From NCBI GenBank assembly GCA_002450095.1, contig DJYK01000003.1, positions 1-64,000 on the forward strand: a stretch of 64,000 nt of DNA, written 5' to 3'. Under the pieces are notes generated by a model that was not told where the DNA came from, did no database searches, and saw only the letters and a list, made by a program, of their open reading frames with translations. This DNA is from Mageeibacillus sp. UBA6980 (lineage in GTDB: Bacteria > Bacillota > Clostridia > Saccharofermentanales > Saccharofermentanaceae). The first letter of the stretch is position 1, and every line of letters begins with the position of its first letter. Shown here piece after piece: positions 17,979 through 26,834 of this stretch. The position numbers and the translations under genes are program-made.

Positions 17979-18059
17979 ATGAATCTTAAGGAAGCTTACG
18001 AACTTCAGTGCCGGGAAAAGATATCCGTGCCAAAACGCAATACAGACCGACGAACATAG
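17979..18059 (+). pseudogene. Short frame after deoB-deoC, possible truncated gene start
   Basis: An ATG four bases after the fused gene opens 26 codons beginning MNLKEAYELQCREKISVP and ending at TAG. The close spacing is that of a coupled downstream gene, and the first residues look like a normal enzyme start. The frame stops where the AT-rich block of lipoprotein genes begins. It may be the stub of a third deo-operon gene cut off by a deletion or insertion. It could also be chance. Confidence 0.3.
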
Positions 18060-18154
18060 TTAATAGTGAAATATTGGGATAAGTATCCACAGCTCGTATC
18101 CCCCCATTGAAAATGAGGAGATCGCTTCACTATCCGGTAATCGTTATATTATAC

Positions 18155-18979
18155 TTACAATCCGACGGCATTGGCTGCGTTTTCTGCCTGTGCAGTTGTA
18201 AACCCTTCGAAAACCAATTGTTCAACCAGGCCGCTACGAGAAAAACTGAAGATTCGCAGATATGACTGCGCACATAAAATTGCCTGAGCATTCCAATCTG
18301 CACCACAATGATCTACACCATACGTTGCATCTGCAGTTGAAAACCCTTCATATTCTAATTGATCGATTAAGCCGGAACGGGAAAATGGCATATATCTCAG
18401 GTAGTCCTGAGCAGTGTTTACGGCATTCTGTTGTGAACGTGTAGTTGAAGGCGTTGATGCCGGTACACTCGAGGTTGAAGACTGTCCTCTTGTAACATTG
18501 GGGACTTCAATATGTTCCCCTGCATCTATCCCATAAGAAGCACATTTCTGAGCAAATTCAGCGGAGTCAGCGAATCCTGTAAACAACACAGTTGTATCAT
18601 ACAAGGTTGATTGAATAGTATTCATCCAATAGGAGCGCCCGGAGGAATCAGCAGATCGATTTAAAAACACTTTATAAAAACAGTCTACAAATGAACTGTC
18701 ACTCATTCTATTTGCTTTACTTGCGAATTCATCACTAAAGAAGAATCCGTATGCACATTCTTTTCCGCTAATCTGATGAGTAGCGAGTCTGTTCACCCAA
18801 TCATTTAATCCTGAAGAATCGGGAGTTCTTCCAAGACAATCCGTGTAAAGTGATGTAACAAAAGTCCTGATAGCATTGGTATCAGCAGCTCTTACTGAAT
18901 CTACTGTGGATAGATGTAAAACGCATGTAGCAATAACCACAACTGATAAAAAACAGCAAACAATCTTCTTAATTCTCAT
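18155..18979 (-). CDS. Secreted DUF4214 protein with two Ltp-type repeats
   Basis: 274 residues. A signal peptide (residues 1-31, ending VRAA) leads into a DUF4214 domain (about 35-140: FVTSLYTDCLGRTPDSSGLNDWVNRL; FLNRSADSSGRSYWMNTI). After a Ser/Thr linker come two helical Ltp-type repeats (AVNTAQDYLRYMPFSRSGL... and AQAILCAQSYLRIFSFSRSG...). Ltp repeats occur in host surface lipoproteins and in the phage TP-J34 superinfection-exclusion lipoprotein. DUF4214 is common in secreted clostridial proteins. It probably acts outside the membrane. It is 21 bases downstream of the lipoprotein gene behind it, so likely one operon. The region is AT-richer than its surroundings. Confidence 0.8.
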   Translation of the reverse strand: MRIKKIVCCFLSVVVIATCVLHLSTVDSVRAADTNAIRTFVTSLYTDCLGRTPDSSGLNDWVNRLATHQISGKECAYGFFFSDEFASKANRMSDSSFVDCFYKVFLNRSADSSGRSYWMNTIQSTLYDTTVLFTGFADSAEFAQKCASYGIDAGEHIEVPNVTRGQSSTSSVPASTPSTTRSQQNAVNTAQDYLRYMPFSRSGLIDQLEYEGFSTADATYGVDHCGADWNAQAILCAQSYLRIFSFSRSGLVEQLVFEGFTTAQAENAANAVGL

Positions 18980-19000
18980 GATAGTTATCTCCTTATATAT

Positions 19001-20437
19001 TCAACCCAAGTTTTCCATTGCATTCTCCGCTGTTGTCAATGAACAAGAAGAGTACACCCAATCAAATCCCATATCATCGATTTCAGTCAAAGAATTACCA
19101 CTAGAAGACATCTGTAAATGAACCCATAATTCACCGGAATAGTAACAGGCTACTGGTCCAGATGTAATATCACCAGAATAAGTAAACACCTGTACAAATG
19201 AATCATTGGAAACAAAATACGTTGCTGTATGAGCATCTACATCTACTATGTAATATTGAGTGTACTCCGGGTGAGTTCTACGGAATGCAAAACTTGAAGG
19301 TATTGGAGTAGGTGTTGGTGTAGGCGTCGGTGTCGGAGTATTAGTAGGTGTAGGTGTTGGTGTATTAGTAGGCGTTGGTGTATTAGTTGGTGTAGGCGTA
19401 GGAGTATTGGTAGGTGTCGGTGTAGGTGTTGAATATACTTGATATCCGATTTCTCCATCATCATAGATAGAAAGAAGAATATCACTCTCTTCTTTATCTC
19501 CAAGTACCATTATCTCAACATGAGGATCTTCCACATCAACAAATATAAAATTGTTATATATGTTTGTGCTCAGAGACTGCATTTCATATAGAAATGTTTC
19601 CCACTCACCCATCTGGTGCTCATCACCCATCTGCGCTAGTGAATAACATTCTTCCGGGCCTTCTCCCCAAATAGTTATAGATATAGTCTCTCCTTCTAAA
19701 CTCACATTGTGATTGTTAACTAAATCCACTAATTCCGTGTTAAGATAGTCAGAGTACTCTTCAATACTTAAAGTCTCCATTTCAACATTGTCCCCAGGCA
19801 TTAAATCGTCTCGAGGGAATGTATGGAACTCTATATTTACCAAGGCACCGGATGGAAACACCGAACCAGCTACAAAATCTGATTCTCCATTTATCTCAAC
19901 ATTCATAACTTCGCCATCGCTATGAATATACCCAAAGGTCAAATCAGGATACTCCGTTAGTTCGATATTAGTAAAACCCAAAGTATGAAAACTACTAATT
20001 AAGTCATTGTAATCCTGTCCAATATAAACACTTGCGTCATCTACTTCTATATCTGCTATAGAGTGATAGTAAATTACTACAGGAACATCACTTTGGAATG
20101 AGTCCCCTGCATTGAAATCAGACTGATTATCAATGATTACTTCCGAAACTTGATCTACTTCAAAATCAGCATCGAACATAATGTCGCCGATTGCCACTGT
20201 CTCAACATTTACAAATCCCCGTCCAATCAAATAATCATACGCTTCTCGATAGTTTAACCTAACCAAATCATCGGAAGACTTATTTAATGTAATTGATTCT
20301 ACAGTACTCTCATAAACTGTACCATCTAGTTCCGAAGATTCAGCTATGTTGCTCGATTGATTGGTACAACCGGTAATCGTATTTAAAGCTACTACCACTG
20401 CCAAACTAAATATTAACGATTTATATCTACCATCCAC
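19001..20437 (-). CDS. Lipoprotein with two PASTA-like repeats and a TP linker
   Basis: 478 residues from a GTG at 20437 (AGGTG seven bases before). A lipoprotein signal (LNTITGCTNQ, Cys at 24) is followed by two PASTA-like repeats of about 75 residues (YREAYDYLIGRGFVNVETVA... and YNDLISSFHTLGFTNIELTE..., each ending in VVIYYHS or VNIEFHT). A further alpha/beta region holds an EGPEECYSLAQMGDE segment. A 40-residue (TPTPTNTP)n linker and a C-terminal beta-rich domain of about 95 residues complete the protein. The function is unknown; PASTA-type modules often bind cell-wall material. Its linker resembles those of the lipoproteins at 46-50 kb. Confidence 0.7.
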   Translation of the reverse strand: MDGRYKSLIFSLAVVVALNTITGCTNQSSNIAESSELDGTVYESTVESITLNKSSDDLVRLNYREAYDYLIGRGFVNVETVAIGDIMFDADFEVDQVSEVIIDNQSDFNAGDSFQSDVPVVIYYHSIADIEVDDASVYIGQDYNDLISSFHTLGFTNIELTEYPDLTFGYIHSDGEVMNVEINGESDFVAGSVFPSGALVNIEFHTFPRDDLMPGDNVEMETLSIEEYSDYLNTELVDLVNNHNVSLEGETISITIWGEGPEECYSLAQMGDEHQMGEWETFLYEMQSLSTNIYNNFIFVDVEDPHVEIMVLGDKEESDILLSIYDDGEIGYQVYSTPTPTPTNTPTPTPTNTPTPTNTPTPTPTNTPTPTPTPTPTPIPSSFAFRRTHPEYTQYYIVDVDAHTATYFVSNDSFVQVFTYSGDITSGPVACYYSGELWVHLQMSSSGNSLTEIDDMGFDWVYSSCSLTTAENAMENLG

Positions 20438-20463
20438 AATTAGTCACCTATATACATAATAAT

Positions 20464-20592
20464 TCACGAATTATTTCTCAAAAAGCGTATTAGAATCCAG
20501 ATCAACCACAAGCCACCTGTTAACAAAACCAGAATAAAGTCAATTAAAACTCCTAAAGTGCTACGACCACGTTTGTTAGTTCCAATCTTCAT
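20464..20592 (-). CDS. 42-residue membrane protein
   Basis: A short frame starts MKIGTNKRGRSTLGVLIDFI and ends with a Trp-rich helix (GGLWLIWILIRFL) plus RNNS. The basic N-terminus and a single long hydrophobic stretch predict a small membrane protein with the N-terminus inside. GGGGAGG lies eight bases before the ATG, unusually good for a chance frame, and TATACT lies upstream as a possible -10. It is 26 bases before the PASTA-like lipoprotein gene, probably in the same transcript. Small proteins ending GGLWLIW-type helices occur in mobile and phage-related regions; no function can be assigned. Confidence 0.6.
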   Translation of the reverse strand: MKIGTNKRGRSTLGVLIDFILVLLTGGLWLIWILIRFLRNNS

Positions 20593-20638
20593 ATCGATAG
20601 CCTCCCCACTCAGAGTATAATGTTAATAAACACTATTA

Positions 20639-20663
20639 GTTCACTGATATTGAATCAGTGAAC
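20639..20663. repeat. 10 bp perfect inverted repeat upstream of the small membrane protein
   Basis: GTTCACTGAT and ATCAGTGAAC flank a five-base loop (ATTGA). It lies about 47 bases before the ATG at 20592, near where a -35 region would fall. It may be an operator; there is no U-run, so a terminator is less likely. Confidence 0.5.
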
Positions 20664-20869
20664 TATCTGATATGCGTAGTATATCAGCGCAGAAGAGAAT
20701 GAATTCACACCAAAATAGTGTTGATTTTCACTGGTTTCAAGGATAATCACCGCTAACTATGTCACAATCTCGAATGAAACAGTTAACAATATATTTACTT
20801 CTGCAGATACTATTTGAGGACTATAAAAAGAATCTGAATCAAGAATTAGTATTTCTTCTGCGATTTAGA
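20664..20869. other. AT-rich intergenic stretch, nothing recognised
   Basis: No reading frame with a ribosome binding site, no strong hairpin and no repeat was found here. Base composition is clearly more AT-rich than the flanking core genes. Confidence 0.4.
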
Positions 20870-21022
20870 TCATAATAAACGCACCGCGGGTTCGGTTTGT
20901 ATGATGTTTTGTATGTGTTTCTTGGCTTCTTCGTTAATCTTCCGAAGTCCGGCCGATGTAAGTCCCTTTAATGAGCCTTCTCGTCTTATGGCAGGTAATC
21001 CATATTCACTTTCCGAAGTCCT
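20870..21022 (-). pseudogene. Possible remnant of a larger protein-coding gene
   Basis: A frame without a credible start, about 50 codons, reads ...SEYGLPAIRREGSLKGLTSA, then GLRKINEEAKKHIQNIIQTE before a stop. The composition is protein-like (amphipathic, Lys/Glu-rich helix) and GC content rises relative to the AT-rich side. It has a stop just upstream and no ribosome binding site. It looks like the tail of a decayed gene, perhaps marking the edge of the acquired block. No family recognised. Confidence 0.3.
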
Positions 21023-21141
21023 TCAGAGGCTGTGAATAGTAACCTTTTTGTTCTGATTTTGATAAATAGTCCTTTTAACGGGACAAAATATCTGTTATAC
21101 TCCTCTCAAACGAACAAAAGAACGTCAGAGAGGAATCGAAC

Positions 21142-21480
21142 ATGTCACCGTTAGACTTATCCGTATTACTATTCTTCATCCTCATAGGTATTAAAGTAGC
21201 CAGAGACTCCATTTCTTTTTGGCAGGAACAGGACGAACTTGCCACACTCGAATATATTAAGTCCGCATCAAGCGGCAATACTTCCAAGGTCAGCAACACC
21301 AATTGTGCTCCGAACAGTGTTACCCGCACATCCGTTCGGAAGGACGCACATAAATTCAGACGCGTAAAGTACCGCGTCTATAGTGTTGACTTGAGTCAAT
21401 CTGTAACCGTGCCGGCGTCATCCGCAGAGGACCTCCAACTCACCGGAGGCGCCGGCAGACAGATGACTACGGCCGCCTGA
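21142..21480 (+). CDS. Hypothetical membrane-anchored protein
   Basis: 112 residues with one N-terminal hydrophobic helix (LDLSVLLFFILIGIKVA) followed by a Ser/Thr/Lys-rich soluble part (EYIKSASSGNTSKVSNTN...). No family recognised. The upstream sequence favours a real gene: GTTATACTC as a -10 about 45 bases before the ATG, and AGAGAGGA seven bases before it. A minus-strand frame overlaps it but lacks these signals. It is convergent with the diguanylate cyclase, two bases apart. Confidence 0.5.
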   Translation: MSPLDLSVLLFFILIGIKVARDSISFWQEQDELATLEYIKSASSGNTSKVSNTNCAPNSVTRTSVRKDAHKFRRVKYRVYSVDLSQSVTVPASSAEDLQLTGGAGRQMTTAA

Positions 21481-21482
21481 AC

Positions 21483-22421
21483 TTAATAGGACAGCTGATT
21501 CTTACCGTTTCTTTTTGATTTATAGAGCTTACGATCAGCGGTAGATATGATCTCGGACAGATCTGTTCCCTTGACATATGTTGCTACACCGCAGGAGATG
21601 GTTATCGTCTCATATTGAGAGTCAGTCATCGGGATTGCCTGCTCCGAGACATTCTTCGATATCTCCTTAGCGACTGCGACGGCTGCCGTCTTATCGCAGT
21701 CCGGAAGCAATACCATAAACTCATCTCCGCCGGTCCTGAAGCAGATATCGCTTATTCTGATGGCATTGAGCATCGATGAGGCTATATGTCTTAATACATC
21801 GTCGCCCTTAGGCTGACCATACTGATCGTTAATATACTTAAGGTTATCTGCGTCTATGGCTATTATGGAGAATGTAGTATTATCGTCCCTTCTATCATAG
21901 AGGTTGCATTCTCTTTCGAGGTTCTCATAGAAATATCTTCTGTTATAGAGTCCGGTTACGTCATCTACACGGGCAAGTCTTTGAACCTTCTTATAGGATC
22001 TCTCGAGCTCTTTCTCTAGATTTCTCATCTCGGTTATATCGCGGGTTATCCCCCATGTGCCGATGATCTCATTCTGCTCATTGTAGAAAGGATACTTCGA
22101 AGCCAGAAGATAACGCGTCTCGTCATCTTTTTCCCATTCCTCTTCTATATTGAGCATGGGCTCACCGGTCTCAATAATCTTCTTCTCGACTTCCATCGCC
22201 TTATCGGCAAATTCTGCCGGGAAATAATCATAATCATCCTTACCCAACATATCCTGCGGATTCTTAACACCTAACTGATCGGCATGCTGCTGACTGTTCC
22301 ATAGAAACTTGGAATCCATATCCTTAAAATATATGGTATCGGCACAATGATACTTTATCGTATTCAATACAAGCTTTTCTATCTGCTCTTGATCTATATG
22401 AGACTTTCCTTTCTTAGCCAT
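21483..22421 (-). CDS. PAS-GGDEF diguanylate cyclase
   Basis: 312 residues, soluble. A PAS domain (about 20-130: DTIYFKDMDSKFLWNSQQHA; GTWGITRDITEMRNLE) joins through a short coiled linker to a GGDEF domain (about 145-310). The active-site motif is intact (RTGGDEF), and an RISD motif five residues before it fits the inhibitory I-site, so product feedback is likely. It makes the second messenger c-di-GMP from GTP. The ATG at 22421 (GGGGG before it) is chosen over the upstream start. It stands alone; the sensor kinase gene behind it is separated by 81 bases. Confidence 0.92.
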   Translation of the reverse strand: MAKKGKSHIDQEQIEKLVLNTIKYHCADTIYFKDMDSKFLWNSQQHADQLGVKNPQDMLGKDDYDYFPAEFADKAMEVEKKIIETGEPMLNIEEEWEKDDETRYLLASKYPFYNEQNEIIGTWGITRDITEMRNLEKELERSYKKVQRLARVDDVTGLYNRRYFYENLERECNLYDRRDDNTTFSIIAIDADNLKYINDQYGQPKGDDVLRHIASSMLNAIRISDICFRTGGDEFMVLLPDCDKTAAVAVAKEISKNVSEQAIPMTDSQYETITISCGVATYVKGTDLSEIISTADRKLYKSKRNGKNQLSY

Positions 22422-22502
22422 AGAGACCCCCTGCAAATATAATCATAAATGTCATCAAAAATTTATATTTAATGATAACACATAAGGCTAAGATCTGAAA
22501 AG

Positions 22503-23414
22503 TCAGATAGCCTTAAAACTCATTTCCACCTGAAATCTGCCGTCATTAACAGATGCTTTGATATCACCGTTCATCGATTCAACGAGTTTCTTTACGACAG
22601 AGAGACCTACACCGCTCGATCCCGTATGTCTGGAAGCATCGCCTTTATAGTATCTGTCAAAGACCTTGTTCGGATCGGGGGAAGCGCCTTCGGGAAGGAT
22701 ATTATCCAGGATGACCCTGACGCTATTACCGCCATCCTTAAACACTCTGAGCTTAACATCCCCTGCGCCGTGCACGAGACTGTTGCGTATCAGGTTCTGC
22801 ATGATCCTCTTAAGAGACTGCTCATTCCCGAGTATCCTTAAGCCTTCATCGGCTTTGATGTCAACTTCATACCCTTTTTCCTGGAAGTCATCATAGTACT
22901 CGAACAACGTATCGAGTATAACCTTGGAACAGTCGATCGGCTCGATGTTGATCTTATAATTGACATTAGAGACCTTCGTATAAAGGAACATCGTCTCAAG
23001 TATCTCGGACAGGGAATCGATCCTTCCCTTTATTATGGAAGAGTACTTGCGCCGCTCCTCGGGATCATCCGTGGTCTCCATTAGTTCGAAGTATCCCTTC
23101 AGGGATGTAAGCGGGGTCCTTATATCGTGACTCATATTAGTCAGAGTCTCTTTTATCTCCTTGTCTTCCCTTAATATCTTCTCATGACGCTTATCGTAGG
23201 AATCGAGTATCTCATTGATATCCGACGCGAGCTTTCTGAAACTTCGGGATTTACCATAGAAAGTAAGCCTTTTATTGGTGTCATTATCCGATATGAAATG
23301 AACCTGACTTCTGATGCTTCTCATCTGAGACAGGATAGATATAAGCGTAAAGACAAGAGCCAGAGTGACTACGATCAATACGACCAGAAGAGCGATGAGC
23401 ACGGATTCATTCAT
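22503..23414 (-). CDS. Sensor histidine kinase of a lantibiotic-resistance-like module
   Basis: 303 residues. A single N-terminal membrane helix (residues 5-27) has almost no extracellular part. It is followed by a HAMP-like linker, the H-box MSHDIRTPLTSLKGY, N-box NLIRNSLVHG, and G-box GSSGVGLSVVKKLVES. It would autophosphorylate on His and pass phosphate to the response regulator at 26.1-26.8 kb. The lack of a sensing domain is typical of kinases that sense through a partner ABC transporter. Its ATG overlaps the stop of the permease gene by four bases (ATGA). Confidence 0.88.
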   Translation of the reverse strand: MNESVLIALLVVLIVVTLALVFTLISILSQMRSIRSQVHFISDNDTNKRLTFYGKSRSFRKLASDINEILDSYDKRHEKILREDKEIKETLTNMSHDIRTPLTSLKGYFELMETTDDPEERRKYSSIIKGRIDSLSEILETMFLYTKVSNVNYKINIEPIDCSKVILDTLFEYYDDFQEKGYEVDIKADEGLRILGNEQSLKRIMQNLIRNSLVHGAGDVKLRVFKDGGNSVRVILDNILPEGASPDPNKVFDRYYKGDASRHTGSSGVGLSVVKKLVESMNGDIKASVNDGRFQVEMSFKAI

Positions 23415-24148
23415 ATTCTGTCCGCCTTTCTGTATTTGATCGCCAAAAGAATCGACAGAAACACTATCGGGACGATGATAAATTGGGCCAGAAGAATAGT
23501 GCCGATTGAATCATCGATGATATTCAACATAGAAGAATTCTTCTCCAGTTCGTTGCCGATAAAAACCGTAGCCCCCAGACCGAAAGCGGCAAAGAGCAAT
23601 GACAGTACAGAGGCAAGATACACGTGAGACGTGAACTTGGATATAAGATAAACTATCAGGCAGGAGAATAAGACACTCAGCGATATGCCGAGATAAGTCT
23701 CAAGAAGACCGACAGCCCCGTTTCCGCTCGATATTAAAGAGATCTCGGTGTTGTCGATCAGTGACACCAGAAAAAGAGCCGGAACCACGATCAGATTGAT
23801 CGCAAAAACAAATATAACGATACCCGTGATCTCGGAAATGATTAGCTTCAGTCTGTTCCTCACGGCCCCTTCGATATTGACGGCAAGGCGGTATTTATTG
23901 TATCCGCAGGTAGTGGCTATAACATTCAGAGGTGCAATCATGCTCATGACGAATGAATACTCTACGGTATAATATGAGATCCTGAATACCGGAGCCGGAA
24001 TTACACCCTCTATTCCGTTCATCTGTACGGCAAACTCACAAAACAGCGTAAGCATAAGAAGAATGAGAATTCCGACCGGTATGGAAAACTTGAGGATGCG
24101 ACTTCTAAACAGCCTGATCAGCTCAATGTGAACGAGATTTCCGAACAT
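23411..24148 (-). CDS. ABC transporter permease (second of two)
   Basis: 245 residues with six predicted membrane helices, starting MFGNLVHIELIRLFRSRILK, the short basic amphipathic lead common to ABC-2 type permeases of antibiotic-resistance exporters. It overlaps the first permease by one base and the kinase by four. With the other permease and the ATPase it would form a heteromeric exporter or lantibiotic-removing complex. The family is divergent, so the assignment rests on topology and context. Confidence 0.75.
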   Translation of the reverse strand: MFGNLVHIELIRLFRSRILKFSIPVGILILLMLTLFCEFAVQMNGIEGVIPAPVFRISYYTVEYSFVMSMIAPLNVIATTCGYNKYRLAVNIEGAVRNRLKLIISEITGIVIFVFAINLIVVPALFLVSLIDNTEISLISSGNGAVGLLETYLGISLSVLFSCLIVYLISKFTSHVYLASVLSLLFAAFGLGATVFIGNELEKNSSMLNIIDDSIGTILLAQFIIVPIVFLSILLAIKYRKADRI

Positions 24149-25071
24149 CAGGCAATATCACGCTTGTTAACAACAACGGAGGCCAGGATATATGTTGCCG
24201 TAAAATACACGATAGAACAGATAACCGCCCTAAGGACAAAATGACCGTCCGAATTAAGCGTGATGGCCGCAAGATTCTGAGTTACGGTGTAATATCCGAG
24301 ATTAAAGCCTTCATCAAGACCGAACTTCTTCTGGATCATGAGAGATGACAACGACAATATCGTGGAGAAGACACCGGCGGAAAGAATGATGCCGAGTGTG
24401 ATCCCTGCCGCCTTTGACTTCGTAAGATAGGTCATGGCGCCTACTATACTTGCGAAAGCAACCGTGAGCATCCATGTAATTATGAAGAACAGGATAAAGG
24501 ATCTGTCTATCTCAAGCCTTACCGAATAACCCATTAACGCCGCGCTTAATATAGAGTATATCCACATAAAGATATGAAGAACCATTGCATACAGTGCGAT
24601 CATCATCATACGCACACCAAAGAGCATCGTCCTGTTCCCCGAGAAGAGATTAAGATTCCGATCGAGACCCGTAGAGTATATGTTACCTATATATATACCG
24701 ACGAATATGGCGATCAGCATGAGTTCATAGAGGCCGCCCTGATCCAGAGAGAAGATGACCGGAACGCTCTCATAATACATAGGTCCCTCTCCGAGGATGG
24801 TTATCGTCCCGCCTTCCGACATAGCCTGAGTTGACTCCAGACCGGCCTGAAAACCCGCCATGAAGCTCTCCTGATAACCTTCTGCCGTAGTACCGAGTTC
24901 CTGTATCTGTTCAATCCTCTCCTGGGAGAATCCGAACAGTCCGTACAGGTCGACCTTCATGTACATAAAATTAGTTATAAAAATAATGATACCCAAAACC
25001 GCTATCAGTATATATGTGCTCTTAAGCGTCTTTATCCTGTAAAGCTCTGATCTGACTGCTCTTCCGAACAT
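24148..25071 (-). CDS. ABC transporter permease (first of two)
   Basis: 307 residues. It starts MFGRAVRSELYRIKTLKSTY, with a first helix at about 20-38, a large outer segment (about 40-120), then five more helices. This is the layout of ABC-2 family permeases such as BcrB or LanE/LanG partners. It lies nine bases after the ATPase gene. The substrate is unknown; context points to a membrane-active peptide or cell-envelope antibiotic. Confidence 0.78.
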   Translation of the reverse strand: MFGRAVRSELYRIKTLKSTYILIAVLGIIIFITNFMYMKVDLYGLFGFSQERIEQIQELGTTAEGYQESFMAGFQAGLESTQAMSEGGTITILGEGPMYYESVPVIFSLDQGGLYELMLIAIFVGIYIGNIYSTGLDRNLNLFSGNRTMLFGVRMMMIALYAMVLHIFMWIYSILSAALMGYSVRLEIDRSFILFFIITWMLTVAFASIVGAMTYLTKSKAAGITLGIILSAGVFSTILSLSSLMIQKKFGLDEGFNLGYYTVTQNLAAITLNSDGHFVLRAVICSIVYFTATYILASVVVNKRDIA

Positions 25072-25080
25072 AAACCCTCC

Positions 25081-26007
25081 TTATTCCCTGCCTCTTTCGC
25101 CCGGTATCGTTCCCGTGACCTTGAGGAAATACTCCTCAAGGTCAGAGGATTCTATCCCGATCGACTCTACCGGTATTGCGGCTTTGGCAAGTTCCATGTT
25201 GAGGTTCGTTATCTCAGATAATCTGTCAAAAACATGTATCGTTCTGTCGTTGACCACGCTGTAGTCGGTAAACCCGAGCGAATCTATTACCGGGATGGCC
25301 TTGGACACTTCAGCGGTCCTTATCACTATCTTGTCACGGCATTTCTCTTTAAGCTCTTTATTGGTCGATTCTTCGACGATCCTTCCGGAATCGATGATGG
25401 CATAATCCGTGGCGAGCTTACTTAATTCCTCGAGTATATGACTTGATATGAGTATTGTTATCTTGCGATCTTCATTCAGTTTGCTCAACATCGCCCTGAC
25501 TTCGGCTATACCCTGAGGATCGAGTCCGTTGATGGGCTCATCGAGAATAAGGAAATCCGGGTCACCGACAAGAGCGAGAGCGATACCGAGTCTTTGTTTC
25601 TGTCCTAATGAGAACTTACCTGCCTTCTTCTTGCCGCAACCGTTAAGCCCGACCAGATCTATCAGATCGTTAATATACTTTCCGTCGCCGATGCCGTACG
25701 CCAGGCACTTGATCTTCAGATTATCAAAAGCCGACAGATTGGGATCTATGGCGGGAGATTCTATAAGCGCTCCGATCCTGGAGAATGCTTCCTTCTCGCT
25801 TCCCTTAAAGCCCGTATACTCGAACGTTCCGTCCGTAGGCTTCGCGAGACCGGATATCATCTTCATGATCGTGGTCTTACCTGCACCGTTCTTTCCGATA
25901 AGACCATAGACAGAGCCCTTCCTGATATGTATATTCACACGGTCGACGGCCTTTGTCTCTTTGTATATCTTGGTAAGATCCTTTGTCACGAGCAGATACT
26001 CTTCCAT
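25081..26007 (-). CDS. ABC transporter ATP-binding protein (BcrA/LanF-like)
   Basis: 308 residues. Walker A GKNGAGKTT near residue 38, signature FSLGQKQRLGIA, Walker B FLILDEPINGLDP, and a switch His in ISSHILEEL are all intact. The C-terminal extension of about 85 residues is typical of lantibiotic/bacitracin resistance ATPases. The ATG at 26007 has GGAG eight bases before; three upstream in-frame codons are excluded. It is followed at once by the two permeases. The 98-base gap to the response regulator may hold an internal promoter. Confidence 0.9.
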   Translation of the reverse strand: MEEYLLVTKDLTKIYKETKAVDRVNIHIRKGSVYGLIGKNGAGKTTIMKMISGLAKPTDGTFEYTGFKGSEKEAFSRIGALIESPAIDPNLSAFDNLKIKCLAYGIGDGKYINDLIDLVGLNGCGKKKAGKFSLGQKQRLGIALALVGDPDFLILDEPINGLDPQGIAEVRAMLSKLNEDRKITILISSHILEELSKLATDYAIIDSGRIVEESTNKELKEKCRDKIVIRTAEVSKAIPVIDSLGFTDYSVVNDRTIHVFDRLSEITNLNMELAKAAIPVESIGIESSDLEEYFLKVTGTIPGERGRE

Positions 26008-26105
26008 AAAACACACTCCGATAATTTATACTTAATTATCCTACCAAATCGCGTATCGTAGGGGACTATTTGATTAAGACTTATTAAAGATTCTATGGCA
26101 GATGA

Positions 26106-26834
26106 TCAGGATTTTGACAGACGGAAACCGACACCCCAGATGGTATCTATGTACTCATCGTCGGTGTGTTTTTTGATCTTCGTTCTGATGTTGCTTATGT
26201 GTACGTTTATCGTCTTGTCTTCACCGATATAGACATCGTTCCATGCATATTCATAGATCTCTCTTTTGGAGAAGACCTTCCCGGGATATCTCAAAAACAG
26301 TTCGAGTATCTTAAATTCCTGTCGTGTCAGACCTATGTCATTGCCCTTTACGGTTACCGAATATGTATCGATATCGAGGACAAGATCCTTAAATGTCATG
26401 ACCTTATTCTTTTCACGAGTCTCTTTCTCATCATTCTCGTTATGACGCAGCTGGACGTCCACTCTCGCTATCAGTTCCTTCAGCTCGAACGGCTTACCGA
26501 TAAAGTCATCTGCACCCGAGGACAGAAGATCCACTTTGGAATCGACACTGCTCTTGGCAGAGACGATAATTATGGGAACCGAAGAGACTTCCCTTATCCT
26601 CTTTGTAAGTGCAAGACCGTCCATCCCGGGCATCATAAGATCCAGCAAGACCAGATCGAACTTATCGTTCTTAAAAACGATCAATCCTTCCGTTCCGGAG
26701 AATGCCTGCGTACAAGAAAGGCCATGTCGGGTCAGGGCTTCCCTCAAAAGATTGTTTATATTCTCATCGTCTTCGACTATTAATACTCTTGCTGCTGCAG
26801 CGTTCATCTTATCCTCTGATTCATTATTCTTCAT
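26106..26834 (-). CDS. OmpR-family response regulator
   Basis: 242 residues. The receiver domain (VLIVEDDENINNLL; phosphoacceptor Asp in LVLLDLMMPGMDG; Lys in FIGKPFELKEL) is followed by a winged-helix DNA-binding domain (RQEFKILELFLRYPGKVFSK...IRTKIKKH...GVGFRL). It probably answers to the kinase at 22.5-23.4 kb and controls the ABC genes. Its first ATG lies inside the end of the preceding gene (11-base overlap). A second ATG at 26807 has a better AGAGGA and could be the true start, giving 233 residues. Confidence 0.9.
   Translation of the reverse strand: MKNNESEDKMNAAAARVLIVEDDENINNLLREALTRHGLSCTQAFSGTEGLIVFKNDKFDLVLLDLMMPGMDGLALTKRIREVSSVPIIIVSAKSSVDSKVDLLSSGADDFIGKPFELKELIARVDVQLRHNENDEKETREKNKVMTFKDLVLDIDTYSVTVKGNDIGLTRQEFKILELFLRYPGKVFSKREIYEYAWNDVYIGEDKTINVHISNIRTKIKKHTDDEYIDTIWGVGFRLSKS

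Noticed and set aside
19246..19503. Frames running through the TP-linker coding DNA in other phases
   Set aside because: Low-complexity coding repeats create long shadow frames; none has a start signal or normal composition.
21075..21329. An 84-codon minus-strand frame opposite the hypothetical gene at 21142
   Set aside because: It has no ribosome binding site, and the plus-strand frame has both a promoter-like element and a good site.
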